A stretch of 64,000 nt of DNA. Origin: Burkholderiales bacterium (lineage in GTDB: Bacteria > Pseudomonadota > Gammaproteobacteria > Burkholderiales > Burkholderiaceae_C). Position 1 is the stretch's first letter. Every line of letters starts with the position of its first letter. Under the pieces are notes generated by a model. The model ran no database searches. It saw only the letters and a list, made by a program, of their open reading frames with translations, and was not told where the DNA came from. Below are positions 8,857 through 19,000 of the stretch, piece by piece. The position numbers and the translations under genes are program-made. The stretch covers positions 1 to 64,000 of the forward strand of contig JAPLPQ010000091.1 of assembly GCA_026400105.1 (NCBI GenBank), read 5' to 3'.

Positions 8857-10827
8857 TCAGGTGGCAATGCCGCAGCAAAGCCGGCAAGTCACCTCGACCA
8901 CCTGATCAAGCTTGAAGGGCTTGCCGATGAAGTCATTCATGCCGGCCGCCAGGCAGGCTTGACGATCCTCGCGGGTGACGTTGGCGGTGATCGCAACGAT
9001 GGGCAGGTCTTGCCAGCGCCCATCGTCGCGAATGGCACGCGTGGCCTGCAGGCCATCCATGTGGGGCATGCTCACATCCATGAACACCAGATCGAAGCCT
9101 TGAGGCTGCTTGTTCAGAGCCGCCAGCGCCTGGAGCCCATCCTGCGCCACCTGAACCCGCGCGCCTTCCTGGCCCAGGATCCCCTTCATGATGAGGAGGT
9201 TGACCGGGATGTCATCTGCCACCAAGATCTGCAGGCCCTGCAGCCGCTGGCCGATCCGGCACTGCGCGGCCCCCTCCTCTGCGCTTGCACGGTCTCGGTC
9301 GGCTATTGCAGCCGGATCGGGAAGATCCAGCGGCAAGCGCACCGTGAAGCAGCTGCCTTGGCCCGGCACACTCTCGACCCGGATATCGCCGCCCATGGAC
9401 TCGACCAGGCGCTTGGTGATCGAAAGACCCAGGCCCGTACCGCCGAAGCGCCGGGTGGTGGTGCTTTCGCCCTGCTGGAAAGGCAGGAACAGCTGGTCGA
9501 TTTGCTGCGCGGACATGCCGATGCCGCTGTCGCTCACGGCCAGCTCCAGACACTCGCCGAGCGGCGGCTGCGGGGAAACCGGCGAGCGCTGTACACGCAA
9601 GACCACCTCGCCATGCTGGCTGAACTTGACGGAGTTGCTGAGGAGATTGAGCAGCACCTGGCGCAGGCGCAGGCCATCGCCCAGCACCCAGTCGGGTAGC
9701 CCGGCTGCAGCCTGCACCCGCAGCGGGAGCCACTTCGCCTCGGCCGCAGGCGCCAGCATGGCCAGGATGTCGCGCAGCAAGCTCGGCAAATGCACCGGTT
9801 CGCGCAAGATCTCGAGCTTGCCAGCCTCGATCTTGGAGTGATCGAGGATGTCGTCGATGATCTGGCACAGCAGCAGGCCGGAACTGGACGCGGTCTCCAG
9901 ATGCTGGCGCAACACCTCGTCGAGCGGGCAGCGCAGGGCCAGTTGCAGACTGCCCAGCACGCCATTGATGGGCGTGCGGATCTCGTGGCTCATGACGGCG
10001 AGAAACTGGCCTTTGGCGACGCTGGCCTCCTGGGCTTTGACCTTTTCAGCCTCGAGCGCGAAGTTAAGCCTTTGCAAGTGATCATTGGCCGCCTCACGCT
10101 CGCGCAGGGCGTCCTGAAGATCCAGGGTACGCTGGCGTACCGTTTCCTCGAGGATCCGGGTGTGATCACTGAGCATGTCGGCCATCCGGTTGAAGGCCCT
10201 GGCGGTCTCAGCCAGCTCGTCCGCGCCGCGCACCGGCACACGGACCGAGAAATCACCGTCGGCCAGGGCCTGGCTGGCGTCGCGCAACTTGAGCAGCTGC
10301 CCGGTCAGCACCCCGCCCAGGACAAAGGAAAACACGGCCACCAGCACCATCTCCAGCGCCGACAGCGCGAGATACCAGTGTCTGGCCTGGCCCAGCAGAT
10401 CCTGCAGACGCCCCACATCCATGCCGAACTGTATCTGGCCAAAACTCTGGCCCGCCACCTCCACCGGCAGGACATGGTCATAGAGCGCATCACCACTCAA
10501 GTCCAGCCGCGCTTCGTGCCGCACCGGCTGAACAGGAAGCTGGCCCATCTGGGCGATCAGGATGTCGCCGGGTGCCAGCACACGCATGTAGCTGATGTCG
10601 CCCGTTGCCATGACATCCTTGACCACAGCCTCCACGGTAGCCACGTCCGATGCGACCATGGCATCGCGCAGGCTGGCCACCAGCAAGCGACTGATGCCGG
10701 CCATGCGGCGCTCGACGTTGTCCTCGTTGGAACTCTGCAACTGGTTCATGCCGTTCCACACCAGGACGGCGAGCAGCACGGCCTCGATCAGTGCGATGCC
10801 GACGATGGTCTTGGTACGGAACTTCAC
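8857..10827 (-). CDS. hybrid sensor histidine kinase / response regulator
   Basis: Domain order in the 656-residue protein is: membrane helix (6-26), periplasmic sensor region (about 30-150), second helix (151-175), HAMP (176-228), coiled coil, HisKA with phospho-acceptor H281 ([10 protein letters not shown]), HATPase_c with DSGIGM and GGTGLGLSI, and a receiver domain with acceptor D584 (FMDVSMP). The GTG start at 10827 is preferred because it forms a GTGA overlap with the stop of the upstream binding-protein gene and begins directly at the first membrane helix. An ATG at 10887 would add 20 unlikely residues. No DNA-binding output domain or separate regulator gene is nearby, so the signal must go to an unlinked Hpt or regulator. 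Confidence 0.92.
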   Translation of the reverse strand: MKFRTKTIVGIALIEAVLLAVLVWNGMNQLQSSNEDNVERRMAGISRLLVASLRDAMVASDVATVEAVVKDVMATGDISYMRVLAPGDILIAQMGQLPVQPVRHEARLDLSGDALYDHVLPVEVAGQSFGQIQFGMDVGRLQDLLGQARHWYLALSALEMVLVAVFSFVLGGVLTGQLLKLRDASQALADGDFSVRVPVRGADELAETARAFNRMADMLSDHTRILEETVRQRTLDLQDALREREAANDHLQRLNFALEAEKVKAQEASVAKGQFLAVMSHEIRTPINGVLGSLQLALRCPLDEVLRQHLETASSSGLLLCQIIDDILDHSKIEAGKLEILREPVHLPSLLRDILAMLAPAAEAKWLPLRVQAAAGLPDWVLGDGLRLRQVLLNLLSNSVKFSQHGEVVLRVQRSPVSPQPPLGECLELAVSDSGIGMSAQQIDQLFLPFQQGESTTTRRFGGTGLGLSITKRLVESMGGDIRVESVPGQGSCFTVRLPLDLPDPAAIADRDRASAEEGAAQCRIGQRLQGLQILVADDIPVNLLIMKGILGQEGARVQVAQDGLQALAALNKQPQGFDLVFMDVSMPHMDGLQATRAIRDDGRWQDLPIVAITANVTREDRQACLAAGMNDFIGKPFKLDQVVEVTCRLCCGIAT

Positions 10828-11717
10828 TTCTTGCCAGCAGTGGAACCCACTGGCTGCTTGAGCCTGAGGGCGCGGATGGAATCCCATTCGCTGTCGGTCG
10901 CCGCCACCAGACCCTTGAAGTTCAGGGGCGCAAGCAACGCGCGGCCAGCCTCGTCACCATCCAGTGCGATGAAAGCTTGGCGCAGGCGCTCGGCCACCTC
11001 GGCGCTCACGCCTGGGTGCATGGCCAGCGCGTGAGGGGTGTAGGCCGGGGTGCGGGAGAGCACGCGCAACTGTGACGAGACCTCCGGCTCCATGGCTTCG
11101 AGCGTGCGCTGGATGCCGCCACCCGCGTCGAACAGACCGCTGGCCACACCTTTGTAGACACTGTCATGGGAACTGACGAAGCGGGCCTCGATGGCCATGT
11201 GGTGGCGAGTGAATTCGGCCCGAGGCAGGATGCTGGCAGCAAAGGCGGCAGGCGCCGGAAAAGCCACGCGCTTGCCCTGAAGCTGCTCCAGGTTCTGCAC
11301 CGGACTGTCCTTGGGCACCACGATGATGCCCACGAGCTTGCGGTCCTTTTCTTTCAGAAAGGCCCGATAGCCAGGCTTGTTGCTGAAGACCGTGTAGTGG
11401 TAGGGGTTCATGTAGGCGAGATCGAACTCGCCTTTCATGACCCGGTCCTCGAACGCCGGAATGTCCGAAGCGGTACGAAACACCAGTTGCACGCGAGCCC
11501 GTCGTCCCACCTCCTGCAGCAGCGGAATCCACACGCGGGCGAGTTCGCTGGCCGCCTGCTGTGGCACGATGCCCACGCTCAAGACGGGTGGCGCGGACTG
11601 TGCACGGGCGGCGGGACCGAACAGGAACGACCAGGCAATCAGCAGCAGCGAGTAGCGCCAGCGAAAAGCGGAAACCCGTGAACGCAACATGGGAAAGAAT
11701 GCAAGACACTGGCTCAT
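10824..11717 (-). CDS. PhnD-like periplasmic substrate-binding protein
   Basis: 297 residues with a signal peptide (basic start, hydrophobic core around residues 22-34, cleavage after ARAQ near 40). A PhnD/SsuA-type binding fold follows (SVGIVPQQAASELARVWIPLL, YMNPYHY, GKRVAFPAPAAFAASILPR). Proteins of this family bind phosphonates or related anions in the periplasm. No ABC permease or ATPase is adjacent. Instead the stop overlaps the GTG start of a hybrid kinase, so the protein probably acts as a ligand-binding partner of that sensor, by analogy with TorT-TorS. The ligand is unknown. Confidence 0.85.
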   Translation of the reverse strand: MSQCLAFFPMLRSRVSAFRWRYSLLLIAWSFLFGPAARAQSAPPVLSVGIVPQQAASELARVWIPLLQEVGRRARVQLVFRTASDIPAFEDRVMKGEFDLAYMNPYHYTVFSNKPGYRAFLKEKDRKLVGIIVVPKDSPVQNLEQLQGKRVAFPAPAAFAASILPRAEFTRHHMAIEARFVSSHDSVYKGVASGLFDAGGGIQRTLEAMEPEVSSQLRVLSRTPAYTPHALAMHPGVSAEVAERLRQAFIALDGDEAGRALLAPLNFKGLVAATDSEWDSIRALRLKQPVGSTAGKK

Positions 11718-11755
11718 TCGGATGCGAATTCCAAGGGAGTTGGGGCCAGAAAAAT

Positions 11756-11779
11756 AAAAAGCGCCCGGAGGCGCTTTTT
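11756..11779. terminator. bidirectional terminator downstream of rplS
   Basis: AAAAAGCGCC and GGCGCTTTTT form a perfect 10-bp stem around the loop CGGA. Because the stem carries an A-run on one side and a T-run on the other, it can end transcription in both directions. It closes the rpsP-rimM-trmD-rplS operon, 35 bp after the rplS stop, and lies 39 bp upstream of the binding-protein gene. Confidence 0.92.
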
Positions 11780-11813
11780 ATGTGGGGAACGATCAGGCTG
11801 CCGAAGCAGTCGA

Positions 11814-12170
11814 TCAAGCGCCCAGCTTTTCCTTGATGCGTGCCGACTTGCCGCTGCGCTGGCGCAGGTAGTACAGCTTGGCGCGACGGACGTCACCGCG
11901 GCGCTTGACTTCGATCTTGGCGATCAGCGGGCTGTAGAGCGGGAAAGTACGCTCGACGCCTTCGCCGTTCGAGATCTTGCGCACGATGAAGCCGGAGTTC
12001 AGGCCACGGTTGCGGCGAGCGATCACGACGCCTTCGTAAGCCTGCACGCGCTTGCGGGTGCCTTCGATCACGTTGACGCTGACGATCACGGTGTCGCCGG
12101 GAGCGAAAACGGGGATTTCTTTGTTCAGGCGAGCAATTTCTTCTTGCTCGAGGATCTGGATCAGGTTCAT
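11814..12170 (-). CDS. rplS: 50S ribosomal protein L19
   Basis: A 118-residue protein at the 30S-50S interface. It shows the family signatures [29 protein letters not shown] and [23 protein letters not shown]. The start ATG is preceded by a GAGG ribosome-binding site. It is the last gene of the rpsP-rimM-trmD-rplS operon, and the 103-bp gap after trmD carries a possible internal promoter. A strong terminator follows. Confidence 0.98.
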   Translation of the reverse strand: MNLIQILEQEEIARLNKEIPVFAPGDTVIVSVNVIEGTRKRVQAYEGVVIARRNRGLNSGFIVRKISNGEGVERTFPLYSPLIAKIEVKRRGDVRRAKLYYLRQRSGKSARIKEKLGA

Positions 12171-12265
12171 GATTTACCTCGGTTTTCGTTCATATACGGC
12201 TACGCTAGGGGCCTCGACGATAAACAACAGGTCAAGGCGGCCGCCAGAGGACTGAAAAGCCTTGG

Positions 12266-12271
12266 ATTATA
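12266..12271 (-). promoter_or_regulatory. possible internal promoter for rplS (-10 element)
   Basis: On the minus strand TATAAT stands just past the trmD stop. A TCGACA hexamer lies about 16 nt upstream, inside the end of trmD, as a weak -35 candidate. The 103-bp trmD-rplS gap is unusually long for this operon, which fits separate rplS expression. This is sequence resemblance only. Confidence 0.4.
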
Positions 12272-12273
12272 GC

Positions 12274-13068
12274 CTATCGGCTGGCTTTGTCGATTGGGTG
12301 GGCGCGCAGCCACTGCTCGTCCGCCTTGTTCAGCGCGCCGCGGGCACGCACGGCATCGAGCACGTCGGGTCGCCATTGGGCGGTCTGACGCAGGCTTTGC
12401 TGGCGGCGCCAGGCTTCGATCTGGCCGTGATGGCCCGACAGCAGCACTGGCGGCACCGGCGTGTCGCCGTGGGGCCCCTGCCAGACTTCGGGCCTGGTGT
12501 AATGCGGGCAGTCAAGCAGGCCGTCGAGCGCCGGGTTGAAGCTGTCTTGCTGGTGGCTGCCGGCGTCGTTCAACACCCCGGGCTGCAACCGCGCGACCGA
12601 GTCGAGCAGCGCCATGGCGGGAATCTCGCCGCCCGAAAGCACGAAGTCGCCCAGGCTGAGCTGGACATCGACGCAGGCGTCGATGAAGCGCTGATCGAGG
12701 CCTTCGTAGCGGCCGCAGATCAGGATCGCTCCCTGCTCGCCACAGAAGCGCTCGACCACCGGATGCGCCAGCCGCTGGCCCAGCGGCGAGAACAGCACGG
12801 TCGGCGCGGAATCGGCTTGCGCGCACTCGGCCGCCCGCTCGGCACGGATCGCCTGCCAGCAGCGGTACAGCGGATCGGGCTGCATCACCATGCCGGGACC
12901 GCCACCAAAGGGGCGGTCGTCGACGCGGCGGTAATTGCCCTCGGCGAAGTCGCGCAACTGCCACAGGCGCACGTCGACCTGGCGGCTCTCGAAGGCGCGC
13001 CGGTTGATGCCGTGACTCAGGAAGGGAGCGAACAGCTCCGGAAACAGGGTGATGACGTCGAAACGCAT
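12274..13068 (-). CDS. trmD: tRNA (guanine-37-N1) methyltransferase
   Basis: TrmD methylates G37 of tRNAs reading CUN, CCN and CGG codons with S-adenosylmethionine, which prevents +1 frameshifting. The 264-residue protein shows the family start MRFDVITLFPELF, the GGGPGMVMQPDPL segment, ICGRYEGLDQRFID and the trefoil-knot cofactor loop LSGGEIPAMALLDSVARL. Length is normal. It starts 25 bp after rimM in the classic operon. Confidence 0.98.
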   Translation of the reverse strand: MRFDVITLFPELFAPFLSHGINRRAFESRQVDVRLWQLRDFAEGNYRRVDDRPFGGGPGMVMQPDPLYRCWQAIRAERAAECAQADSAPTVLFSPLGQRLAHPVVERFCGEQGAILICGRYEGLDQRFIDACVDVQLSLGDFVLSGGEIPAMALLDSVARLQPGVLNDAGSHQQDSFNPALDGLLDCPHYTRPEVWQGPHGDTPVPPVLLSGHHGQIEAWRRQQSLRQTAQWRPDVLDAVRARGALNKADEQWLRAHPIDKASR

Positions 13069-13093
13069 GGTAGGCGGGAGCGTCCGCAGCGCT

Positions 13094-13678
13094 TCAGTAG
13101 TCAGGTTGCCAGTCGACCGTGATGCGCTTGCCCGGCAGATCGACCTTGTCGACGTAGACCGAGACGAAGGGGATCATGCGCTCGAGCGGCTTGTCGTCTT
13201 CGGTGTATTCGAGGCAGAGCACCGAGTTCGGGCCGGTCGACAACAGGTCGCGCACGATGCCCAGATGAACGCCTTCGCGGTTGACGACGTCGAGGCCGAG
13301 CAGGTCGACCCAGTAATATTCGTCGTCGCTCTTGGCGGCGGGGAAGTCGGCACGCGCCACATAAATGCGCGCGCCCTTGAGTGCCTCGGCGGCGTTGCGG
13401 TCGGCAATCGCCTCGATCCGCGCCACCAGGCCATCGGCATGGGTCTTGACCTCGTCGACGACGACGGTCACGACACCGGAAAATGCATCGAAGCCACGCG
13501 CGAAGCGGGCTTCGGGAGGAATCAGGAACCAGCGCTTGGCAGCCAGCAGCACTTCGGGGTCGGCGCTGTGCGAATGCAGTCGCAGCCAACCCTTGATGCC
13601 CCAGGCTTCCTGCACCCGGCCGAGCTCCACCGCGTCAGGCGGCAGAACGGCTGGTTCGAGGCCGGGCAGCTGAGCCAT
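13094..13678 (-). CDS. rimM: ribosome maturation factor RimM
   Basis: RimM assists 16S rRNA processing and assembly of the 30S head, binding S19. The 194-residue protein has the N-terminal RimM barrel (ELGRVQEAWGIKGWLRLHSHS) and the C-terminal PRC barrel (EYYWVDLLGLDVVNREGVHLGIV, IPFVSVYVDKVDL). It starts 2 bp after the rpsP stop, so the two are tightly coupled. Confidence 0.97.
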   Translation of the reverse strand: MAQLPGLEPAVLPPDAVELGRVQEAWGIKGWLRLHSHSADPEVLLAAKRWFLIPPEARFARGFDAFSGVVTVVVDEVKTHADGLVARIEAIADRNAAEALKGARIYVARADFPAAKSDDEYYWVDLLGLDVVNREGVHLGIVRDLLSTGPNSVLCLEYTEDDKPLERMIPFVSVYVDKVDLPGKRITVDWQPDY

Positions 13679-13680
13679 GA

Positions 13681-13950
13681 TTAGGCGGCAGCAGCAGTCG
13701 AGGCAGCAGCCTTGGCGGCTTGCTTGACCAGACGTTGAACGACGTCGGAAGCTTGAGCACCCACGCCTTCCCAGTAGGTCAGACGGTCCTGGGCGATGCG
13801 CAGCGGCTCTTCGCCACCGCGGGCCAGCGGGTTGTAGAAGCCGATGCGCTCGATGAAGCGGCCGTCACGACGGTTTTGCTTGTGGGCGACGACGATGTTG
13901 TAGAACGGACGGGCTTTGGAACCGCCGCGGGAGAGTCGGATAACGACCAT
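13681..13950 (-). CDS. rpsP: 30S ribosomal protein S16
   Basis: 89 residues when started at the ATG at 13950, which gives the conserved N-terminus [22 protein letters not shown] start further upstream would add 24 residues without similarity to the family. [14 protein letters not shown] and the alanine-rich C-terminus are typical. A GAAGGAC ribosome-binding site lies just upstream. First gene of the rpsP-rimM-trmD-rplS operon. Confidence 0.97.
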   Translation of the reverse strand: MVVIRLSRGGSKARPFYNIVVAHKQNRRDGRFIERIGFYNPLARGGEEPLRIAQDRLTYWEGVGAQASDVVQRLVKQAAKAAASTAAAA

Positions 13951-14061
13951 GGTTTGTCCTTCGGGTGCTGGTGACCGGGCGCTAGCGCCCTGTCGCAATT
14001 TTCCGCAACGCCTGAGACACACGACTGACCACCCGGCCAGCGAAACGTTGCAAAGCCTTTG

Positions 14062-14067
14062 ATTATA
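14062..14067 (-). promoter_or_regulatory. probable -10 element of the rpsP operon promoter
   Basis: A perfect TATAAT on the minus strand lies 112 nt upstream of rpsP in the gap between msrA and rpsP. The -35 region is poor (TTCGTG at 17-bp spacing). As the only good -10 before the operon, it is the best promoter candidate. Confidence 0.5.
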
Positions 14068-14134
14068 GGTCAGGCGGGGCGGATCACGAAGCAGGACCGT
14101 TCACGCAGGCGCAGATCGTCCCGAATCAGCCGCC

Positions 14135-14674
14135 TCAATCGCGCAGCCAGCCGGCAAAAGCCCGGCGCAGCTTGGCGACCTTGGGCGCGGCAACCGCCAG
14201 GCAATAGCCCTGGTTCGGGTTGCGCTCGAAGAAATCCTGGTGGTAGTCCTCGGCCGGCCAGTAGTTGGCCAGCGGCTTGACCTCGGTCACGATAGGCTGC
14301 GCGAAGGCGGACTCGCGTTCGAGCTCGGCGATGAAGTCGCGCGCCTGCTCGAGCTGCTGCGGGCTGCTGCAGTAGATGCCGCTGCGGTACTGGCTGCCGA
14401 CGTCATGGCCCTGGCGGTTGCGCTGGGTCGGGTCATGGATGGCAAAGAAGATCGCGAGCAGCTGCGACAGCGGAATCACTTCCGGATCGAACTCGAGCTT
14501 GACGACCTCGACGCAGCCGGTGTGGCCGCTGCAGACCTGCTCGTAGCTCGGGCGCTCGGGCTGGCCGTTGCAATAGCCGGACTCGACATCGAGCACGCCC
14601 TTGACGCGCACGAACACGGCTTCGGTGCACCAGAAGCAGCCGCCCCCGAGCACCAGGGTTTCAGATGATGACAT
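14135..14674 (-). CDS. msrA: peptide-methionine (S)-S-oxide reductase A
   Basis: Repairs the S-epimer of methionine sulfoxide in proteins. The 179-residue protein carries the active-site motif GGGCFWC with catalytic C13. EHYDPTQ-like and QYRS elements are recognisable (HDPTQRNRQGHDVGSQYRSGIYC), as is PAEDYHQDFFERNP near the end. There is no MsrB domain and no signal peptide, so it is a cytoplasmic single-domain MsrA. It sits alone between the rpsP promoter and the divergent efflux genes. Confidence 0.96.
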   Translation of the reverse strand: MSSSETLVLGGGCFWCTEAVFVRVKGVLDVESGYCNGQPERPSYEQVCSGHTGCVEVVKLEFDPEVIPLSQLLAIFFAIHDPTQRNRQGHDVGSQYRSGIYCSSPQQLEQARDFIAELERESAFAQPIVTEVKPLANYWPAEDYHQDFFERNPNQGYCLAVAAPKVAKLRRAFAGWLRD

Positions 14675-14852
14675 GACAGGCGTCCTTTCTTGTACGGTCT
14701 CGATTGCCGCCAGCGATGGTACACATGGTCGAATTCATGATATTGAGCCTGGGCTATATTCGCTGAATCGCGGATTGAGGGTCTGTGCCGAGCCGATTGA
14801 CCCCTTGCCAGCCGGGCCGCCAATACGCCAGCCACTCGCTAAGAAAATCAAG

Positions 14853-16010
14853 ATGACATCGTGGAAACGCTGGGCCTTGCTGGCCTTGTTGACTCTGGCG
14901 CTCGCGCTGGGCCTGTTGCGCGCGCTCGACAAGCGCCAGCAGCAGCAGGATGCCGCGCGCCGGCTTGCCGCCAGCTCGCAGGCACCGAGCGCGATCACGC
15001 TGTCCGGGCAGGATCTGTGGCGCGCCGAAGCGGTCGAGCTGCGCCGCCGCCTGCCGTTCACGGGCACGCTGAAGGCGGTGCATTCGGCCACGGTCAAGGC
15101 GCGCGTCGCGGGCGAGCTGCACGGCCTGTCGGTACGCGAGGGCGACCGCGTGCGCGCGGGTCAATTGCTGGCGCAGGTGGACGCCACCGAGGCGCGGGCG
15201 CGGGTGGCGCAGGCCGAACAGCAGGCCCAGGCGAACCGGGCCCAGCTCGCGATCGCCCAGCGCCAGCAGGACAACAACCAGGCGCTGGTCAGGCAGGGCT
15301 TCATCTCGTCGACGGCGGCGCAGACCTCCGAGCTCAACCTCGAGACGGCGCGCGCCAACCTGCAGGCGACGCAGGCCTTGCTCGACATCGCGCGCAAGAC
15401 GCTGGCCGACACCGAGCTGCGTGCGCCGATCTCGGGCCAGGTCGCGGCAAGGCTGGTCCAGGACGGCGAGCGGGTGCCGGTCGATGCGCGCGTGCTCGAG
15501 ATCGTCGACACCAGCGCGCTGGAGATCGAGGCCGCCCTGCCCCCGGCCGATGCGCTGCAGCTGCGGGTCGGCCAGCCGGCCGACTGGTCGGTCGAAGGCA
15601 TGAGTCAGCCGTCCCGGGCCCGAGTCGCGCGCATCAATCCCGCCGTGCAGGCCGGCAGCCGCAGCTTGCTGGCCTACCTGGCGGTGCCGGCGCAGGAAGG
15701 TCTGCGCCAGGGCCTGTTCGTGCAGGGCCAGATCGAGACCGGGCAGGTGCGGGCAGTCGCGGTGCCGCTGTCGGCGTTGCGCAGCGACCAGCCCCAGCCC
15801 TATCTGCAGCTGCTGCAGGACGGCCAGGTGGTGCACCGCAAGGTGGTGCCGGGCCAGCAGGGCCAGGTCGGCGACGAGACCATGGTCGCGATCGACGGCC
15901 TGGCGCCCGGCACGCTGGTGCTGCGCGCGAGCGCCGGCACGCTGGCTGCCGGCACCCCGGCCCGGGCGATGCCGTCAGCCGTGCCGCCCGACGCGGCGGC
16001 GACGCGCTGA
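14853..16010 (+). CDS. RND efflux periplasmic adaptor (membrane fusion protein)
   Basis: 385 residues starting at the ATG at 14853, where MTSWKRWALLALLTLAL forms a membrane anchor or signal segment. Upstream in-frame codons overlap the msrA start and lack hydrophobicity. The biotinyl-lipoyl half motifs (TGTLKAVHSATVKARVAGEL and ELRAPISGQVAARLV) flank a coiled-coil hairpin, followed by beta-barrel and membrane-proximal domains, the HlyD/AcrA layout. It bridges the inner-membrane pump encoded 15 bp downstream and a TolC-like channel; a TolC-family gene lies in the same gene run at 20.3 kb. Confidence 0.92.
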   Translation: MTSWKRWALLALLTLALALGLLRALDKRQQQQDAARRLAASSQAPSAITLSGQDLWRAEAVELRRRLPFTGTLKAVHSATVKARVAGELHGLSVREGDRVRAGQLLAQVDATEARARVAQAEQQAQANRAQLAIAQRQQDNNQALVRQGFISSTAAQTSELNLETARANLQATQALLDIARKTLADTELRAPISGQVAARLVQDGERVPVDARVLEIVDTSALEIEAALPPADALQLRVGQPADWSVEGMSQPSRARVARINPAVQAGSRSLLAYLAVPAQEGLRQGLFVQGQIETGQVRAVAVPLSALRSDQPQPYLQLLQDGQVVHRKVVPGQQGQVGDETMVAIDGLAPGTLVLRASAGTLAAGTPARAMPSAVPPDAAATR

Positions 16011-16025
16011 GCGAGGACCGGTCCC

Positions 16026-19000
16026 ATGTGGTTCACCCGCGTCTCGCTGCGCAATCCGGTCTTCGCGACCATGGTCATGCTGGCCTTCGTGGTGCTGGGG
16101 CTGTTCTCGCTCCAGCGCCTGCAGATCGACCAGTTCCCGAATGTCGACTTTCCGGTCGTGGTGATCTCGACCGAGTACCCGGGCGCAGCGCCAGAAATCG
16201 TCGAATCCGAGGTCACGCGCAAGATCGAGGAAGGGGTCAACGGCATCGCCGGCATCAACACGCTGACCTCGCGCAGCTACGAGAACCAGTCGGTGGTGGT
16301 GATCGAGTTCCAGCTCCATATCGACGGGCGCAAGGCGGCCGAGGATGTGCGCGAGAAGATCGCGGCGCTGCGCGCCAGCCTGCGCGACGAGGTCGAGGAG
16401 CCCCGGGTGCAGCGCTTCGATCCCGCCAGCCGGCCGATCTGGTCGGTCGCGATCCTGCCCGACCCAAGCCAGGGCCAGGCGCCCGATGCGGTCGAGCTGA
16501 CCAACTGGGCCGAACTGGTGTTCAAGAAGCGGCTCGAACATGCGCGCGGCGTCGGCGCGGTCACGCTGGCGGGCGCCAGCCGGCGCACGATCCAGGTCGA
16601 GCTGCAGCCAGCCGCGCTCGAGGCCTTCGGCGTGACGCCGGAGCAGGTCGTCAGCACGATCAGGCAGGAGAACCAGGACCTGCCGGTCGGCGCGCTGCGC
16701 ACGCTCGAGCGCGAACGCATGGTGCAGATCGAGGCGCGGGCCGCGCGGCCGCAGGAACTCGAACGCCTGATCGTGGCGCGCCACAACGGCCAGCCGGTGC
16801 GGCTGGGCCAGGTCGCGCGCGTGCTCGACGGCGCGCAGGAAGTCGACAGCCTGGCGCTCTACAACGGCCAGCGCACCCTGCTGCTGCAGGTGCAAAAGGC
16901 GCAGGACGAGAACACCCTGGCCGTCATCGACAGCCTCAAGGGCGTGCTGGCCGAGATCGGCGCGGAAGTCCCGGCTGGCATCAAGCTGGCACCGATCGGC
17001 GACACCGGCCGGCCGATCCGGGTCGCCGTCGCCAACGTCAGCCGCACCCTGATCGAGGGCGCGCTGCTGACGGTGCTGATCGTGTTCCTGTTCCTGAACT
17101 CCTGGCGCTCGACCGTCATCACCGGACTGACGCTGCCGATCGCGCTGATCGGCGCCTTCCTGTTCATGCACCTGTTCGGCTTCACGATCAACATGATCAC
17201 GATGATGGCGCTGTCGCTGTGCGTGGGGCTGCTGATCGACGACGCGATCGTGGTGCGCGAGAACATCGTGCGCCATGTCCAGATGGGCAAGACCCCGTTC
17301 CAGGCCGCGCTCGACGGCACGCAGGAGATCGGGCTGGCGGTGTTGGCGACCACGCTGTCGATCGTCGCGGTGTTCCTGCCGATCGGCTTCATGCAGGGCA
17401 TCGTCGGCAAGTTCTTCCACGAGTTCGGCATCACCATCGTCGCGGCGGTGCTGATCTCGATGTTCGTGAGCTTCACGCTCGACCCGATGCTGTCGAGCGT
17501 CTGGCATGACCCCGAGATCGAGCCGCACGACCGCCAGCGCCCGCGCCGCACGCTGTACGACCGGACCCTGGGCCGGCTGACGCAGGCGATAGACCAGGCC
17601 CAGGAGCGCCTGGCCGAGGCCTACCAGGGCCTGCTGGCCTGGTCGCTCGGGCACAAGAAGAGCACGCTTGCGATCGCGGCCAGCACGCTGGTGGCCGCCT
17701 TCGCGCTGCTGCCGCTGCTCGGCAGCGAGTTCGTGCCCAAGGCCGACTTCTCGGAAACCAGCATCGCCTTCGAGACCCCGATCGGCAGTTCGCTCGAGAG
17801 CACCGAGACCAAGGCGCGCGAGGTCGAGGCGATCGTGCGCAGCCTGCCCGAGGTGCGCTACACGCTGACGACGATCAACAGCGGCAATGCCCAGGGCAAG
17901 ACCCGCGCCAGCCTCTATGTGCGGCTGATCGAGCGCGACCAGCGCAGCCGCAGCGTCGACGAGCTGTCGGCGCTGCTGCGCGAGCGGCTGCGCCAGATCG
18001 GCGGCATCACGGTCACGCAGGCCGGCCTGCTGGACCCGGTCGGCGGCCAGAAGCAGATCGAGTTCTCGCTCCAGGGGCCCGACCTGCAGCAGCTCGACCA
18101 CCTGGGCCAGCAGGCGCTGGCACGCATCCGCACCATCCCGGGACTGGTCGACCTCGACAGCAGTGCCAAGCCGAACAAGCCGACGATCTCGGTGACGCTC
18201 AAGCGCGACGCGGCCTCCGACCTCGGCATCGGCACGGCGCAGCTCGCGGCCAGCCTGCGCACCCTGGTCGCGGGCCAGAGCGCGGGCAACTGGCGCGCGC
18301 CCGACGACGAGACCTACGACATCCAGGTCCGGCTGCCGCTGGCCGGACGCAGCCAGATCGAGCAGCTGCGCGCGCTGCCGCTGGTGGTCGGCAGCAACGC
18401 CGACGGCTCGGCGCGCGTGGTCAGGCTGGGCCAGGTGGCCGAGGTCAGCGAATCGACCGGTGCCAGCCAGATCAACCGGCGCGCGCTGACGCGCGAGGTC
18501 ACCCTCACCGGCAACGCCTATGCGCGCTCGATCGGCGAGATCTCGGCCGACATCCGGCGCGAACTCGACGCGCTGCAGCTGCCCAGCGGCTACCGCTACA
18601 GCTTCGGCGGCTCGACCAAGAACATGGACGAGTCGATTGGCTACGCGGCGTCGGCGCTGGCGCTGGCCATCATCTTCATCTACATGATCCTGGCCAGCCA
18701 GTTCAAGAGCTTCCTGCAGCCGCTGGCGCTGATGAGCTCGCTGCCGCTGACGCTGATCGGCGTGGTGCTGGCGCTGCTGCTGTTCGGCTCCAGCCTGTCG
18801 ATGTTCTCGGTCATCGGTATCGTGATGCTGATGGGGCTGGTGACCAAGAACGCGATCCTGCTGATCGATTTCGCGATCCGCGCGCGCGAAGGCACGCCCG
18901 ACCATCCGGCCATGGGGCGCGAGGCGGCCCTGCTGCTGGCGGGCCGGGTGCGGCTGCGACCGATCCTGATGACCACGCTGGCGATGGTGTTCGGCATGGT

